The notes under the pieces: generated by a model
Told to the model about the DNA's origin: nothing
Database searches by the model: none
The model's input: the letters and a program-made list of their open reading frames with translations, nothing else
Program-made: the position numbers and the translations under genes
Part shown: piece after piece, positions 9,825 through 18,372 of the stretch
How positions within the stretch are numbered: position 1 is the stretch's first letter
Layout: each line of letters opens with the position of its first letter
From: Roseateles_B flavus
GTDB taxonomy: Bacteria > Pseudomonadota > Gammaproteobacteria > Burkholderiales > Burkholderiaceae_C
Assembly (NCBI RefSeq): GCF_039872765.1
Contig: NZ_JBDPZC010000003.1
Span: 248,001 to 312,000 of the forward strand
DNA length: 64,000 nt
Reading direction: 5' to 3'

Positions 9825-9852
9825 ATCTGGGGCCCGAGGGACTGATTGCAAG
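9825..9852 (-). promoter_or_regulatory. Candidate sigma-32 promoter of lon
   Basis: On the minus strand CTTGCAA, 13 bases and CCCCAGAT resemble the heat-shock sigma consensus CTTGAAA-N11-15-CCCCATNT, placed shortly before the lon start. lon is a classic heat-shock gene in proteobacteria. The -10 has one departure from consensus. Confidence 0.45.
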
Positions 9853-9947
9853 GCCGGGACTGTGTCCTGTGCCTGCCATCAGGCCGGTTGTGACTGTGCT
9901 CTTTCGCACGGTCAGCCCGGCCGGGCTGCCGTACGGGGCCGGACCGG

Positions 9948-11216
9948 TCAGGCGCTGGCCTTGGCCTGCTCGCGATAGACGAGCAGCGGCTTGGCGTCTT
10001 CCTCGATGTTGTGCTCGTCCAGGACGACCTTGGCCACGCCATCAAGGGCGGGCAGCTCGAACATGGTGTCGATCAGCGAATGCTCCATGATGGAACGCAG
10101 GCCGCGGGCCCCGGTCTTGCGGGCCAGTGCCTTGCGGGCGATGGCACCCAGGGCCGAGGAACGGATCTCCAGCTCCACGCCGTCCATGGCGAACAGCTGC
10201 TGGTACTGCTTGACCAGCGCATTCTTGGGCTCGGTGAGGATCTGGATCAGCGCATCCTCGGTCAGCTCGCCCAGCGTGGCGACCACAGGCAGGCGACCGA
10301 CCAGCTCGGGGATCAGGCCGAACTTGATCAGGTCCTCCGGCTCAACTTCACGGAAGAGCTCGGAGACCTTGCGTTCAGACTTGCTTTTCACCGACGCGCC
10401 GAAGCCGATGCCGGACTTCTCGGAGCGGTTCTGAATGACCTTCTCCAGGCCATCGAAGGCGCCGCCGCAGATGAACAGGATGTTGGTCGTGTCGATCTGC
10501 AGGAAGTCCTGGTTCGGGTGCTTGCGGCCGCCCTGCGGTGGCACCGAGGCCATCGTGCCTTCGACCAGCTTCAGCAGGGCCTGCTGCACGCCTTCGCCCG
10601 ACACGTCGCGGGTGATGGAGGGGTTGTCGGCCTTGCGGGAAATCTTGTCGATCTCGTCGATGTAGACGATGCCACGCTGCGCACGCTCGACGTCGTAATT
10701 GCAGTTCTGCAGCAGCTTCTGGATGATGTTCTCGACGTCCTCGCCCACGTAGCCGGCTTCGGTCAGCGTGGTGGCGTCGGCGATCACGAAGGGCACGTTG
10801 AGCAGGCGGGCCAGGGTCTGGGCCAGCAGCGTCTTGCCGGAGCCCGTGGGACCGATCAGCAGGATGTTGCTCTTGGACAGCTCCACCTCGCCCTTGTTGT
10901 CCGCCATGTGGCGCAGGCGCTTGTAGTGGTTGTAGACCGCCACGGACAGCGTGCGCTTGGCGACGTCCTGACCGATCACGTACTGGTCCAGGCTGCTCTT
11001 GATTTCACTCGGGACGGGCAGATCGGATTTGCTGGCACGCGGCTGCGCGCCTTCGGCCGGCACCTCATCGCGGATGATGTCGTTGCACAGCTCGATGCAC
11101 TCATCGCAAATGAATACCGACGGGCCAGCGATCAGCTTCTTCACTTCATGCTGGCTCTTGCCGCAGAAGGAGCAGTAGAGGACTTTCTCGCTGGAGTTGC
11201 CTTTTTTCTCGGCCAT
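9948..11216 (-). CDS. clpX: ClpX ATPase subunit of ClpXP
   Basis: A 422-residue AAA+ unfoldase. The N-terminal zinc-binding domain has paired cysteines in YCSFCGKS (about 14-21) and FICDECIELC (35-44). Walker A is GPTGSGKT near 119, Walker B FIxDEID-like YIDEIDK near 186, and the ClpP-docking loop region contains IGF. It recognises substrates and feeds them to ClpP, whose gene lies just upstream. A hairpin at 11268-11299 separates the two genes, so clpX probably also has its own promoter. The ribosome site before ATG 11216 is weak. Confidence 0.97.
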   Translation of the reverse strand: MAEKKGNSSEKVLYCSFCGKSQHEVKKLIAGPSVFICDECIELCNDIIRDEVPAEGAQPRASKSDLPVPSEIKSSLDQYVIGQDVAKRTLSVAVYNHYKRLRHMADNKGEVELSKSNILLIGPTGSGKTLLAQTLARLLNVPFVIADATTLTEAGYVGEDVENIIQKLLQNCNYDVERAQRGIVYIDEIDKISRKADNPSITRDVSGEGVQQALLKLVEGTMASVPPQGGRKHPNQDFLQIDTTNILFICGGAFDGLEKVIQNRSEKSGIGFGASVKSKSERKVSELFREVEPEDLIKFGLIPELVGRLPVVATLGELTEDALIQILTEPKNALVKQYQQLFAMDGVELEIRSSALGAIARKALARKTGARGLRSIMEHSLIDTMFELPALDGVAKVVLDEHNIEEDAKPLLVYREQAKASA

Positions 11217-11267
11217 GGATCTGCTTTACGGTTCAGGTGGGAGACCTGTGCTGATGATAGTTCATAA

Positions 11268-11299
11268 GAAGAAAGGGCCCTTGGGCGGATAAGGGCCCT
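11268..11299 (-). terminator. Hairpin between clpP and clpX
   Basis: AGGGCCCTT and AAGGGCCCT make a perfect 9-bp stem with an 8-base loop, followed leftward by TTTCTTCTT. It can terminate part of the clpP transcript and so lower clpX relative to clpP. Confidence 0.55.
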
Positions 11300-11380
11300 C
11301 ATCCGGCACCAGTTGGCGGCGGTGCCGTGTGCGTCATGCGGACAAGGCCAGGTCACTGCCCCGCCCCTGCCCGCCCGCAC

Positions 11381-11989
11381 TCAGGGGCGCTTCTCGATCA
11401 CCTGGTCGATCAGGCCATAAGCCTGCGCCTCTGCGGCCGACATGAAGTAGTCGCGCTCGGTATCGTTCTGGATCTTCTCCAGGGGCTGACCACTGCGCTC
11501 GGCCATGATGCGGTTGAGCTGCTCGCGGGTCTTGAGGATCTCGCGGGCGTGGATCTCGATGTCCGTGGCCTGGCCCTGGGCACCGCCCAGGGGCTGGTGG
11601 ATCATGATCTTGGAGTTGGGCAGGGCAAAGCGCTTGCCCTTGGCACCGGCGGTCAGCAGGAAGGCGCCCATGCTCGCGGCCATGCCCATGCACAGGGTCG
11701 AGACCTCGGGCTTGATGAACTGCATGGTGTCGTAGATGGACATGCCGGCCGAGACGCTGCCGCCCGGGCTGTTGATGTACAGCGAGATCTCCTTGTCCGG
11801 GTTCTCGCTCTCGAGGAACAGCAACTGGGCCACGACCAGGTTGGCGGTGGCGTCGTTGACGGGGCCGACCAGGAAGATGATGCGCTCGCGCAGCAGGCGG
11901 CTGTAGATGTCATAGGCACGCTCGCCGCGGCCCGATTGTTCGATGACGATGGGCACCATGCCCAGATTGCTCGTTTCCAGCGCGCTCAT
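11381..11989 (-). CDS. clpP: ATP-dependent Clp protease proteolytic subunit
   Basis: A 202-residue ClpP. The catalytic triad is visible: Ser106 in GMAASMGAF, His131 in IMIHQPLGG and Asp180 in DTERDYF. The start ATG 11989 (MSALETSNLG) is preferred over two upstream in-frame ATGs because AAGGAC lies just ahead and ClpP proteins begin a short propeptide before MVPIVIEQSGRGER. It forms the double-ring peptidase used by ClpX. A heat-shock promoter lies upstream at 12030-12057 and tig is the next gene upstream, the conserved tig-clpP-clpX-lon order. Confidence 0.97.
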   Translation of the reverse strand: MSALETSNLGMVPIVIEQSGRGERAYDIYSRLLRERIIFLVGPVNDATANLVVAQLLFLESENPDKEISLYINSPGGSVSAGMSIYDTMQFIKPEVSTLCMGMAASMGAFLLTAGAKGKRFALPNSKIMIHQPLGGAQGQATDIEIHAREILKTREQLNRIMAERSGQPLEKIQNDTERDYFMSAAEAQAYGLIDQVIEKRP

Positions 11990-12029
11990 GAAGGGTCCTT
12001 GCGGTTGGTTCAGCGGGTGATAGCGGGTC

Positions 12030-12057
12030 ATATGGGGTCGGATTATGTCCCGGCAAG
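12030..12057 (-). promoter_or_regulatory. Sigma-32-type promoter of clpP
   Basis: On the minus strand CTTGCCG, 13 bases and CCCCATAT. The -10 matches the heat-shock consensus CCCCATNT exactly and the spacing is right. It lies about 40 bases before the clpP start, which supports the shorter start codon choice for clpP. Confidence 0.6.
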
Positions 12058-12160
12058 CGCGGCTCTTCCGCGCAGGGGATTCATCCACACAACAGCGGCC
12101 AGGCCCGGCCCCGGAGGCCCGCTTCCGGACCCAGTCGACCGCCCCTCATCCGCGCAAAGA

Positions 12161-12189
12161 AAAAGGCGCCGGCCTTGCGGCGCGGCGCC
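12161..12189 (-). terminator. Terminator of tig
   Basis: GGCGCCG and CGGCGCC arms on the minus strand are followed by TTTTTC, 38 bases past the tig stop. This separates tig from clpP. Confidence 0.65.
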
Positions 12190-12226
12190 CTTGGGAGCCC
12201 CGGGGCAGGCCCGGGACGTCGAGTCA

Positions 12227-13537
12227 TCAGGCCTGGGCCATCAGCTCGTCGAAAGGCAGGGCCTTGTCGCTGACCTTGGCCTTGGCCAGGACGAAGTCGG
12301 TGACGTTGTTCTCGATCACGATGGCTTCGACTTCAGCCAGGCGCTGACGGTCGCTCAGGTACCAGCGCACGACCTCGGCCGGCTTCTCGTAGCTCTGCGA
12401 CAGCTCTTCGATGTGAGCCTGCAGCTGCTCGGGCTTGGCCTGCAGGTTGTTGGCGCGGACCAGCTCCGACACCACCAGGCCCAGGCGCACGCGGCGCTCG
12501 GCTTGCGCGGTGAACATGTCAGCGGGGATATCGACCTTGTCGGCATCCTTCACGCCACGCTTCTTCAGGTCCTCGCGGGCACCCTCGACCAGGCGCTCGG
12601 CCTCGCCAGCCACCAGGGCCTTGGGGATGTCCAGCTCGGCGGCGGCGACCAGGGCGTCCATCACGGCAGCCTTGTTGCGAGCCAGCACGCGGAACTTCAC
12701 TTCGCGCTCGAGGTTCTTCTTGATGTCGGCGCGCAGGGCCTCGACGGTGGCGTCCTTGATGCCCAGGGACTTGGCAAAGGCCTCGTTCACTTCGGGCAGG
12801 TGCTGGGCTTCGATCTTCTTGACCGTCACCAGGAAGTCGGCTTCCTTGCCGGCCACGTCCTTGCCGTGGTAGTCCTCGGGGAAGGCCAGGGGGAAGGTCT
12901 TGGACTCGCCCGCCTTCATGCCGCGCACGGCCTTCTCGAAGGCCTCGAGCATCTGGCCTTCGCCCAGCAGGAACTGGAAGCCTTCGGCCTTGCCGCCAGC
13001 GAAGGTTTCGCCGTCGATCTTGCCTTCGAAGTCGATGGTGACGCGGTCGCCGTCAGCGGCGGCTTCGGCAGCGGGACGCTGGGCGAAGGTGCGGCGCTGC
13101 TTGCGCAGGATCTCGACGGTCTTGTCGATGGCTTCCTCGGTCACTTCGCTGGAGACGCGCTCCACCTCAGCGGCAGCCAGATCACCGATCTTGACTTCCG
13201 GGTAGACCTCGAAGGTGGCGTCGAAGGCCATCTGGCCTTCGGGCGCATCGTCCTTCTGGGCGATGTTGGGCATGCCGGCGACGCGCAACTGCGCTTCATT
13301 GGCGGCGGCATTGAAGGCCTGACCCAGCTTGTCGTTCATGACTTCGTACTGGACGGAATAGCCATAGCGCTGGGCGACCACGCTCATCGGCACCTTGCCG
13401 GGGCGGAAGCCGTCAGCCTTGACCGTGCGGGCCAGCTTCTTCAGGCGGGTCTCGACTTCGCTGTTGATGTCAGCGGCCGCCAGCGTGAGCGTGATGCGGC
13501 GTTCGAGCTTTTCGAGGGTTTCGACGGTGACAGCCAT
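12227..13537 (-). CDS. tig: Trigger factor, ribosome-associated chaperone and PPIase
   Basis: A 436-residue trigger factor. The N-terminal ribosome-binding domain has GFRPGKVPMSVV near 45-56 (the GFRxGKxP signature), the FKBP-type domain runs from about 160 to 250 (GDRVTIDFEGKIDG), and the rest is the helical chaperone arm. Start ATG 13537 (MAVTVETLEKLERR) is chosen over an in-frame codon 18 bases earlier because it gives the family-standard N-terminus. It meets nascent chains at the ribosome exit and heads the tig-clpP-clpX-lon quality-control block. It lies just downstream of a tRNA-Leu gene on the same strand. Confidence 0.96.
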   Translation of the reverse strand: MAVTVETLEKLERRITLTLAAADINSEVETRLKKLARTVKADGFRPGKVPMSVVAQRYGYSVQYEVMNDKLGQAFNAAANEAQLRVAGMPNIAQKDDAPEGQMAFDATFEVYPEVKIGDLAAAEVERVSSEVTEEAIDKTVEILRKQRRTFAQRPAAEAAADGDRVTIDFEGKIDGETFAGGKAEGFQFLLGEGQMLEAFEKAVRGMKAGESKTFPLAFPEDYHGKDVAGKEADFLVTVKKIEAQHLPEVNEAFAKSLGIKDATVEALRADIKKNLEREVKFRVLARNKAAVMDALVAAAELDIPKALVAGEAERLVEGAREDLKKRGVKDADKVDIPADMFTAQAERRVRLGLVVSELVRANNLQAKPEQLQAHIEELSQSYEKPAEVVRWYLSDRQRLAEVEAIVIENNVTDFVLAKAKVSDKALPFDELMAQA

Positions 13538-13563
13538 AGTGGACTCTGTGAACAAAGTGATTC

Positions 13564-13650
13564 TGGTGCGCGGGGTCGGACTCGAACCGACACGCCCGTG
13601 AAGGCGTCAGGACCTAAACCTGGTGCGTCTACCAATTTCGCCACCCGCGC
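13564..13650 (-). tRNA. tRNA-Leu (anticodon TAG)
   Basis: A complete class II tRNA: GCGCGGGTGGCGAAATTGG 5' end, anticodon loop TTTAGGT (TAG), long variable arm, GGTTCGAGTCC T-arm and encoded CCA. It lies 27 bases upstream of tig on the same strand. A TACAAT element at 13732-13737 on the minus strand may be its -10. Confidence 0.96.
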
Positions 13651-13791
13651 GAGTGGTTTCAAGGCTGCCGTGGCATCAGGATCCGAAAACCCCAAGCCAC
13701 CTCAGCCTTGTGGCATTTCGGCAAACCGGTGATTGTAGCCGTGAATACCGGCATTTCCCGGACCTAGGGGTTAGCCGCAATCGCCTCCCCC

Positions 13792-13832
13792 CAAAGAGAA
13801 AGGCGCCCTGCCTGTTGCCAGGCGGGGCGCCT
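13792..13832 (-). terminator. Terminator of the RND efflux operon
   Basis: AGGCGCCCCGCCTG and CAGGCAGGGCGCCT (with one mismatch) form a long stem on the minus strand, followed by TTTCTCTTT. It lies 40 bases past the stop of the RND permease gene. Confidence 0.65.
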
Positions 13833-13871
13833 CCCGATCGGCGGCTCAGCTCAGCAGCCTGGTTCGGCGCT

Positions 13872-16800
13872 TCAGAATCGCGAAGGCGTCGGGAAGCGCG
13901 AGTTCGCTTCGGCCGGGCGCATCACCCGGAACCAGGCCGCGTACATGGCCGGCAGGGCCAGCAGGGTCAGCACGGTGGCGACGATCAGGCCGCCCATGAT
14001 GGCCACGGCCATCGGGCCCCAGAACACGCTGCGCGACAGCGGGATCATCGCCAGCACCGCCGCCGCCGCGGTCAGCACGATGGGGCGGAAGCGCCGCACG
14101 GCCGACTCCACGATGGCCGACCAGGCCGGCACGCCGCGGGCACGGTCCTGCTCGATCTGGTCGATCAGGATCACCGAGTTGCGCATGATCATGCCCATCA
14201 GCGCGATCACGCCCAGCAGCGCCACGAAACCGAAGGGCCGGTTCAGCAGCAGCAGGGCCGCCGCCACGCCGGCAATCCCCAGCGGGCCGGTCAGGAAGAC
14301 CAGCATGGCGCGCGAGAAGCTCTGCAGCTGCAGCATCAGCAGCGTGAAGATGATGAAGAGCATCACCGGCACGCCCGCGGCAATCGAGCCCTGGCCCTTG
14401 CTGCTTTCCTCCACGGCGCCAGCGACGTCGATACGGTAGCCCGGCGGCATCTTGGCCGACAGCGCCTGCATCTGCGGCCAGATCTGGGCCGAGACGGTGG
14501 CGCCCTGCATGCCCTCTTCCACATCGCCCTGCACGGTGACCGCGTAGTTGCGACCCTCGCGCCACATGACGCCCGGCTCCCATTCGAAGCCCACCTTGGC
14601 CACCTGGGTCAGGGGCACGGCACGGCCGGTGCTCGTGGGCATGTAGGCATTGCCCAGGTCGGTGATGGCGTTGCGTTCCTCCAGGGGCTGGCGAAGGACG
14701 ATGTCGATCAGCTTGTCCGCCTCGCGGTACTGGCCGATGACGGTGCCCGACAGAATGGTGCGCGAGGCCTGGGCCAGGCTCTGGCTGCTGACGCCCAGGG
14801 CGCGCGCCTTGTCCTGGTCCACGTCCAGCTTGAGGGCCTTGATGGACTCGTTCCAGTTGTCGTTGACGCCGCGCATGTGCGGATTGGCCTTGAGCAGCTC
14901 CTTGGCCTTGTCGGCCCACTGGCGCACGAGCTTGGGGTCCTCGCCCGTCACGCGGAACTGCACCGGATAGGGCACGGGCGGCCCGTTGGGCAGCAGCTTG
15001 ACGCGGGAGCGGACCTCAGGGAACTCGGCGGCCATCAGCTCCGGCAGACGCTTGCGCAGGGCCTCGCGCTGGGCGAGGTCCTTGGGCAGCACGATGGCCT
15101 GGCTGACGTTGGACTGCGGGAAGACCTGGTCCAGCGGCAGGTAGAAGCGCGGTACGCCGCTGCCCACCCAGGTCGTGACGGTGGACACGCCCTCTTCCTT
15201 GAGCATGCGGGCCTCGAAGCGCTTGGCCATCTGCTCGCTCTGCTGGATGGTCGAGCCCTCGGGCAGCCACAGGTCGACGAGGATCTCGGGGCGGCTGGAG
15301 TCCGGGAAGAACTGCTGCTGCACGCGGGTCATGCCGAACAGGCCTGCCAGGAACAGCAGCACGGTGATGCCGATGGTCTTCCAGCGGTGCTCCACGCACC
15401 AGCGCACCAGCGCGCGGAAGCGGTTGTAGAAGGGCGTGTCGAAGAGCTCGTGGGCCTCGCCGCCGTGACCCGCCTTGGTCTTGAGCAGGAAGGAGCCCAG
15501 GTAAGGCACGAAGTAGATCGACACCACCCACGAGATTAGCAGCGAGGCCGCCGTCACCGCGAAGATGGCGAAGGTGTACTCACCCACCGTGGATTGCGCC
15601 AGGCCGATGGGCAGGAAGCCCACGGCCGTGATCAGCGTGCCGGTGAGCATGGGCATGGCCGTGACGTCATAGGCGAAGGTCGCCGCATGCATCTTGTCGT
15701 AGCCCTCTTCCAGCTTGCGGACCATCATCTCGACCGCAATGATGGCGTCGTCCACCAGCAGGCCCAGCGCGATGATCAGCGATCCCAGCGAGATCTTGTG
15801 CAGCCCCACGCCCCAATAGAACATGGTCACGAAGGTGATGGCCAGCACCAGGGGGATGGTGACGCCCACGACCAGGCCCGGCCAGATGTCGATGCGCAGC
15901 GGCCGCATGTGCAGACCCAGGCTGATGAAGCTGACGCCCAGCACGATCACCACGGCCTCGATCAGCACATGGACGAACTCGTTCACCGAACGCGAGACCG
16001 AGGACGGCTGGTCCTGGATCTGCGACAGCTCCATGCCCGCCGGCAGGCCCTTCTGGACCTCGGCCAGCTGGGCCTTGAGGGCCTGGCCCATGGCGATGAT
16101 GTCCCCGCCCTTGGCCATGGACACGCCCAGGGCCAGCACCTGCTGCCCCTGGTGGCGCACCATGGTGCTGGGCGGATCGACGTAGTCGCGCTTGATCTCG
16201 GCGATGTCGCCGAGGCGGAACTGGCTGGCCGCGCCGGTGAAGGGATTGACCGCGCGGATGGAGAAGTCGCGCAGGGCCTTCAGGTCGTCGAGCTGGCCCT
16301 GCACGCGAATCTGCAGATTGGTGCTGCCGGCATTGAGCACGCCGGCGCCCTCCACCGCGTTCTGGGCACCGATCTGGTTGATCACCTGCGTGAAGTCCAG
16401 ACCCAGCTCGGCCAGGCGCTTCTGGGAGACCTCGATGAAGATCTTCTCGGCCTGGACGCCGAAGATCTCCACCTTCGCGACGTCCTTCACCTTGAGCAGC
16501 TGGTGGCGCACGCGCTCGGCGTAGACGCGCGCCTCCTCGCGGCTGAAGCCATCGCTGCTGAGGGCGTAGATGGAGCCGTAGACGTCACCGAAGTCATCGT
16601 TGAAGACCGGGCCCAGCACGCCTTGCGGCAGGGTGTAGCGCATGTCGTTGACGCGCTTGCGGACCTGGTACCAGACGTCCGCCACTTCCTTGGGCGGCGT
16701 GCTGTCCTTCAGCTGGAAGATCGTGAGGGACTCGCCCGGCTTGGTGTAGGAGCGGATCTTGTCGGAGTAAGGCACTTCCTGGAGCGTCTTCTCGATCTTG

Positions 16801-17033
16801 TCCGTCACCTGGTCAGCCATCTGCATCGCGGTGGCACCCGGCCAGAAGGCCTGGACCACCATCAGGCGGAAGGTGAAGGGCGGGTCTTCGTCCTGGCCGA
16901 GCTGGAAATAGGCGGCGAAGCCCATCACCATCAGCACGATCATCAGATAGCGCGTCAGGGCCGGATGTTCCAGCGCCCAGCGCGACACATTGAAGCGGGA
17001 GCCTGCGTGGCCCGGTTTGCTGCTCATGGACAC
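13872..17033 (-). CDS. RND family efflux permease (AcrB-like inner-membrane pump)
   Basis: A 1053-residue RND transporter of usual length, with a first membrane helix near 24-42, large periplasmic loops (about 45-340 and 560-870) and two groups of membrane helices. The GLLVDDAIIAVEMM segment near 415 is the conserved proton-relay helix 4 with paired Asp. GTG 17033 is preferred as start since GAGGAGG lies six bases before it. It would export small molecules with the adaptor encoded 11 bases upstream and an outer-membrane channel encoded elsewhere. The sequence is closer to the TriC/HAE1-like broad group than to heavy-metal CzcA pumps, but the substrate cannot be assigned. Confidence 0.9.
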   Translation of the reverse strand: MSMSSKPGHAGSRFNVSRWALEHPALTRYLMIVLMVMGFAAYFQLGQDEDPPFTFRLMVVQAFWPGATAMQMADQVTDKIEKTLQEVPYSDKIRSYTKPGESLTIFQLKDSTPPKEVADVWYQVRKRVNDMRYTLPQGVLGPVFNDDFGDVYGSIYALSSDGFSREEARVYAERVRHQLLKVKDVAKVEIFGVQAEKIFIEVSQKRLAELGLDFTQVINQIGAQNAVEGAGVLNAGSTNLQIRVQGQLDDLKALRDFSIRAVNPFTGAASQFRLGDIAEIKRDYVDPPSTMVRHQGQQVLALGVSMAKGGDIIAMGQALKAQLAEVQKGLPAGMELSQIQDQPSSVSRSVNEFVHVLIEAVVIVLGVSFISLGLHMRPLRIDIWPGLVVGVTIPLVLAITFVTMFYWGVGLHKISLGSLIIALGLLVDDAIIAVEMMVRKLEEGYDKMHAATFAYDVTAMPMLTGTLITAVGFLPIGLAQSTVGEYTFAIFAVTAASLLISWVVSIYFVPYLGSFLLKTKAGHGGEAHELFDTPFYNRFRALVRWCVEHRWKTIGITVLLFLAGLFGMTRVQQQFFPDSSRPEILVDLWLPEGSTIQQSEQMAKRFEARMLKEEGVSTVTTWVGSGVPRFYLPLDQVFPQSNVSQAIVLPKDLAQREALRKRLPELMAAEFPEVRSRVKLLPNGPPVPYPVQFRVTGEDPKLVRQWADKAKELLKANPHMRGVNDNWNESIKALKLDVDQDKARALGVSSQSLAQASRTILSGTVIGQYREADKLIDIVLRQPLEERNAITDLGNAYMPTSTGRAVPLTQVAKVGFEWEPGVMWREGRNYAVTVQGDVEEGMQGATVSAQIWPQMQALSAKMPPGYRIDVAGAVEESSKGQGSIAAGVPVMLFIIFTLLMLQLQSFSRAMLVFLTGPLGIAGVAAALLLLNRPFGFVALLGVIALMGMIMRNSVILIDQIEQDRARGVPAWSAIVESAVRRFRPIVLTAAAAVLAMIPLSRSVFWGPMAVAIMGGLIVATVLTLLALPAMYAAWFRVMRPAEANSRFPTPSRF

Positions 17034-17044
17034 GGCGGACCTCC

Positions 17045-18178
17045 TCAGCGCGAAGCCGCGGGGGCTGCAACTGGCGCGGCATCACCCGCGTAGCGACGCA
17101 CCTTCTGGCCGTCGTTCAGCACATGGACGCCCGCCGTCACCACCTCCTGGCCCGGCGTGAGGCCCCCGGCGATGACCACGGTATTGCCGTCGGCCCCGCC
17201 GATCTGCACCGGCTGGGCCTTGACCGTCATGGACGCCGGATCCAGCACCCACACCTGACTCTTGCCGCCCCGCTCCAGGATGGCGCTCAGGGGCAGCTTG
17301 ACCACATTGCCCAGGCGCGGCAGTTCCAGCAGCACCGCGGCCGTCTGGCCGAGCTTGACGTCGGCCTTGCCCACATCGGCCTTGACCTGGAAGGTGCGGG
17401 TGACCGGGTCGGCCGCGGCCGACACCTCGCGCAGGGTCAGCGGCACGACCTCCTGCTGGCCCCACAGGCGCATGCGCAGCGCACCGGTCTGGCTGGCAGC
17501 GGCGCGCAGGCCGCCCACCTGGTCCTCGGGAACGGAGAACACCACGTCCCGGGGGCCGTCATGGGCCACGCTCAGCACGGGCATGCCCGCACCGACCACC
17601 ATGCCGGGCTCGGCACTCACGCCGGTCACGACCCCCGGCGCATCGGCCACCAGCGCCGAATAGGCGACCTGGTTGCCCTGCACACCGGCCTGGGCACGCG
17701 CCTGGTCCAGCTGAGCCTGGGCGGCCTTGAAGTAGGCGTCCCGGCGCTCCAGCTCGGCCGCGCTGATGAAGCCTTGCTGGTGGAGCTCGATGAAGCGGCG
17801 GTAGTCCGCCCCGGCCTGGTCGCGGTTGGTGCGGGCGGCGATCATCTGGGCCTGAGCCGCCTCGGAGCCCAGGCGCAGGTCCTGGGCATCCAGCTGGGCC
17901 AGCACCTGGCCGGCGCGGACCTTGTCACCCAGGTTCACCAGGCGCTGCTGGATCTTGCCGCCGACGCGGAAGGAGAGACGGGATTCAGTGCGGGCGCGGA
18001 TCTCGGCCGCGTATTCACGCGTCATGCCGGCGCTGCCCGCCTCGATCAGCTGGGTCCGGACGGCACGCTCCGGTTCGGGCGCTGCGGCCTGCTTGCCGCA
18101 AGCGCTGAGCAGCAGGGCTGCCATCAGCGGCACGAGGGGCATCAGGGCGGGGAGTCGGGCATTCCGGATTTTGGGCAT
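17045..18178 (-). CDS. RND efflux periplasmic adaptor (membrane fusion lipoprotein)
   Basis: A 377-residue adaptor with a lipoprotein signal ending LLLSAC (Cys27 lipidated), a lipoyl/barrel-sandwich region with RVGGKIQQRLVNLGDKVRAGQVLAQLD, a coiled-coil hairpin near 95-150 and beta-barrel and proximal domains. The start at 18178 has AGAGG seven bases upstream; an ATG at 18193 is possible. It bridges the RND permease to an outer-membrane channel. A TetR-type palindrome lies 98 bases upstream, between this gene and hpnC, but no TetR gene is adjacent. Confidence 0.92.
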   Translation of the reverse strand: MPKIRNARLPALMPLVPLMAALLLSACGKQAAAPEPERAVRTQLIEAGSAGMTREYAAEIRARTESRLSFRVGGKIQQRLVNLGDKVRAGQVLAQLDAQDLRLGSEAAQAQMIAARTNRDQAGADYRRFIELHQQGFISAAELERRDAYFKAAQAQLDQARAQAGVQGNQVAYSALVADAPGVVTGVSAEPGMVVGAGMPVLSVAHDGPRDVVFSVPEDQVGGLRAAASQTGALRMRLWGQQEVVPLTLREVSAAADPVTRTFQVKADVGKADVKLGQTAAVLLELPRLGNVVKLPLSAILERGGKSQVWVLDPASMTVKAQPVQIGGADGNTVVIAGGLTPGQEVVTAGVHVLNDGQKVRRYAGDAAPVAAPAASR

Positions 18179-18275
18179 CGAAGACCTCTTCATGACGGAT
18201 CGTGCGGCGTGGCGCGGCGGCAAGCCAAGGGACTGCCGCCCAGCACTTTCATTCCATACGCCGGATCAGTAACTG

Positions 18276-18289
18276 ACTGACCGGTCAGT
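18276..18289. promoter_or_regulatory. Orphan TetR-type operator between the RND pump and hpnC
   Basis: ACTGACCGGTCAGT is a perfect 14-bp palindrome, flanked by a further CAGTAACTG half site. AcrR/TetR repressors of RND pumps bind palindromes built on TGACCGGTCA. It sits between divergent promoters, so it may also touch hpnCDE. The repressor is not encoded here. Confidence 0.5.
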
Positions 18290-18372
18290 AATGTATTGAG
18301 CACGTTCCGGCTTGTCAAACCCCGGAACGGGCGCGCCGGCACACCTCCAGACCGGCGGACATTGCGGACACA

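Noticed and set aside
11327..13732. Open frame of 801 codons opposite clpP and tig
   Set aside because: It runs through two real genes and a tRNA gene on the other strand and has shadow-like composition; not a gene.
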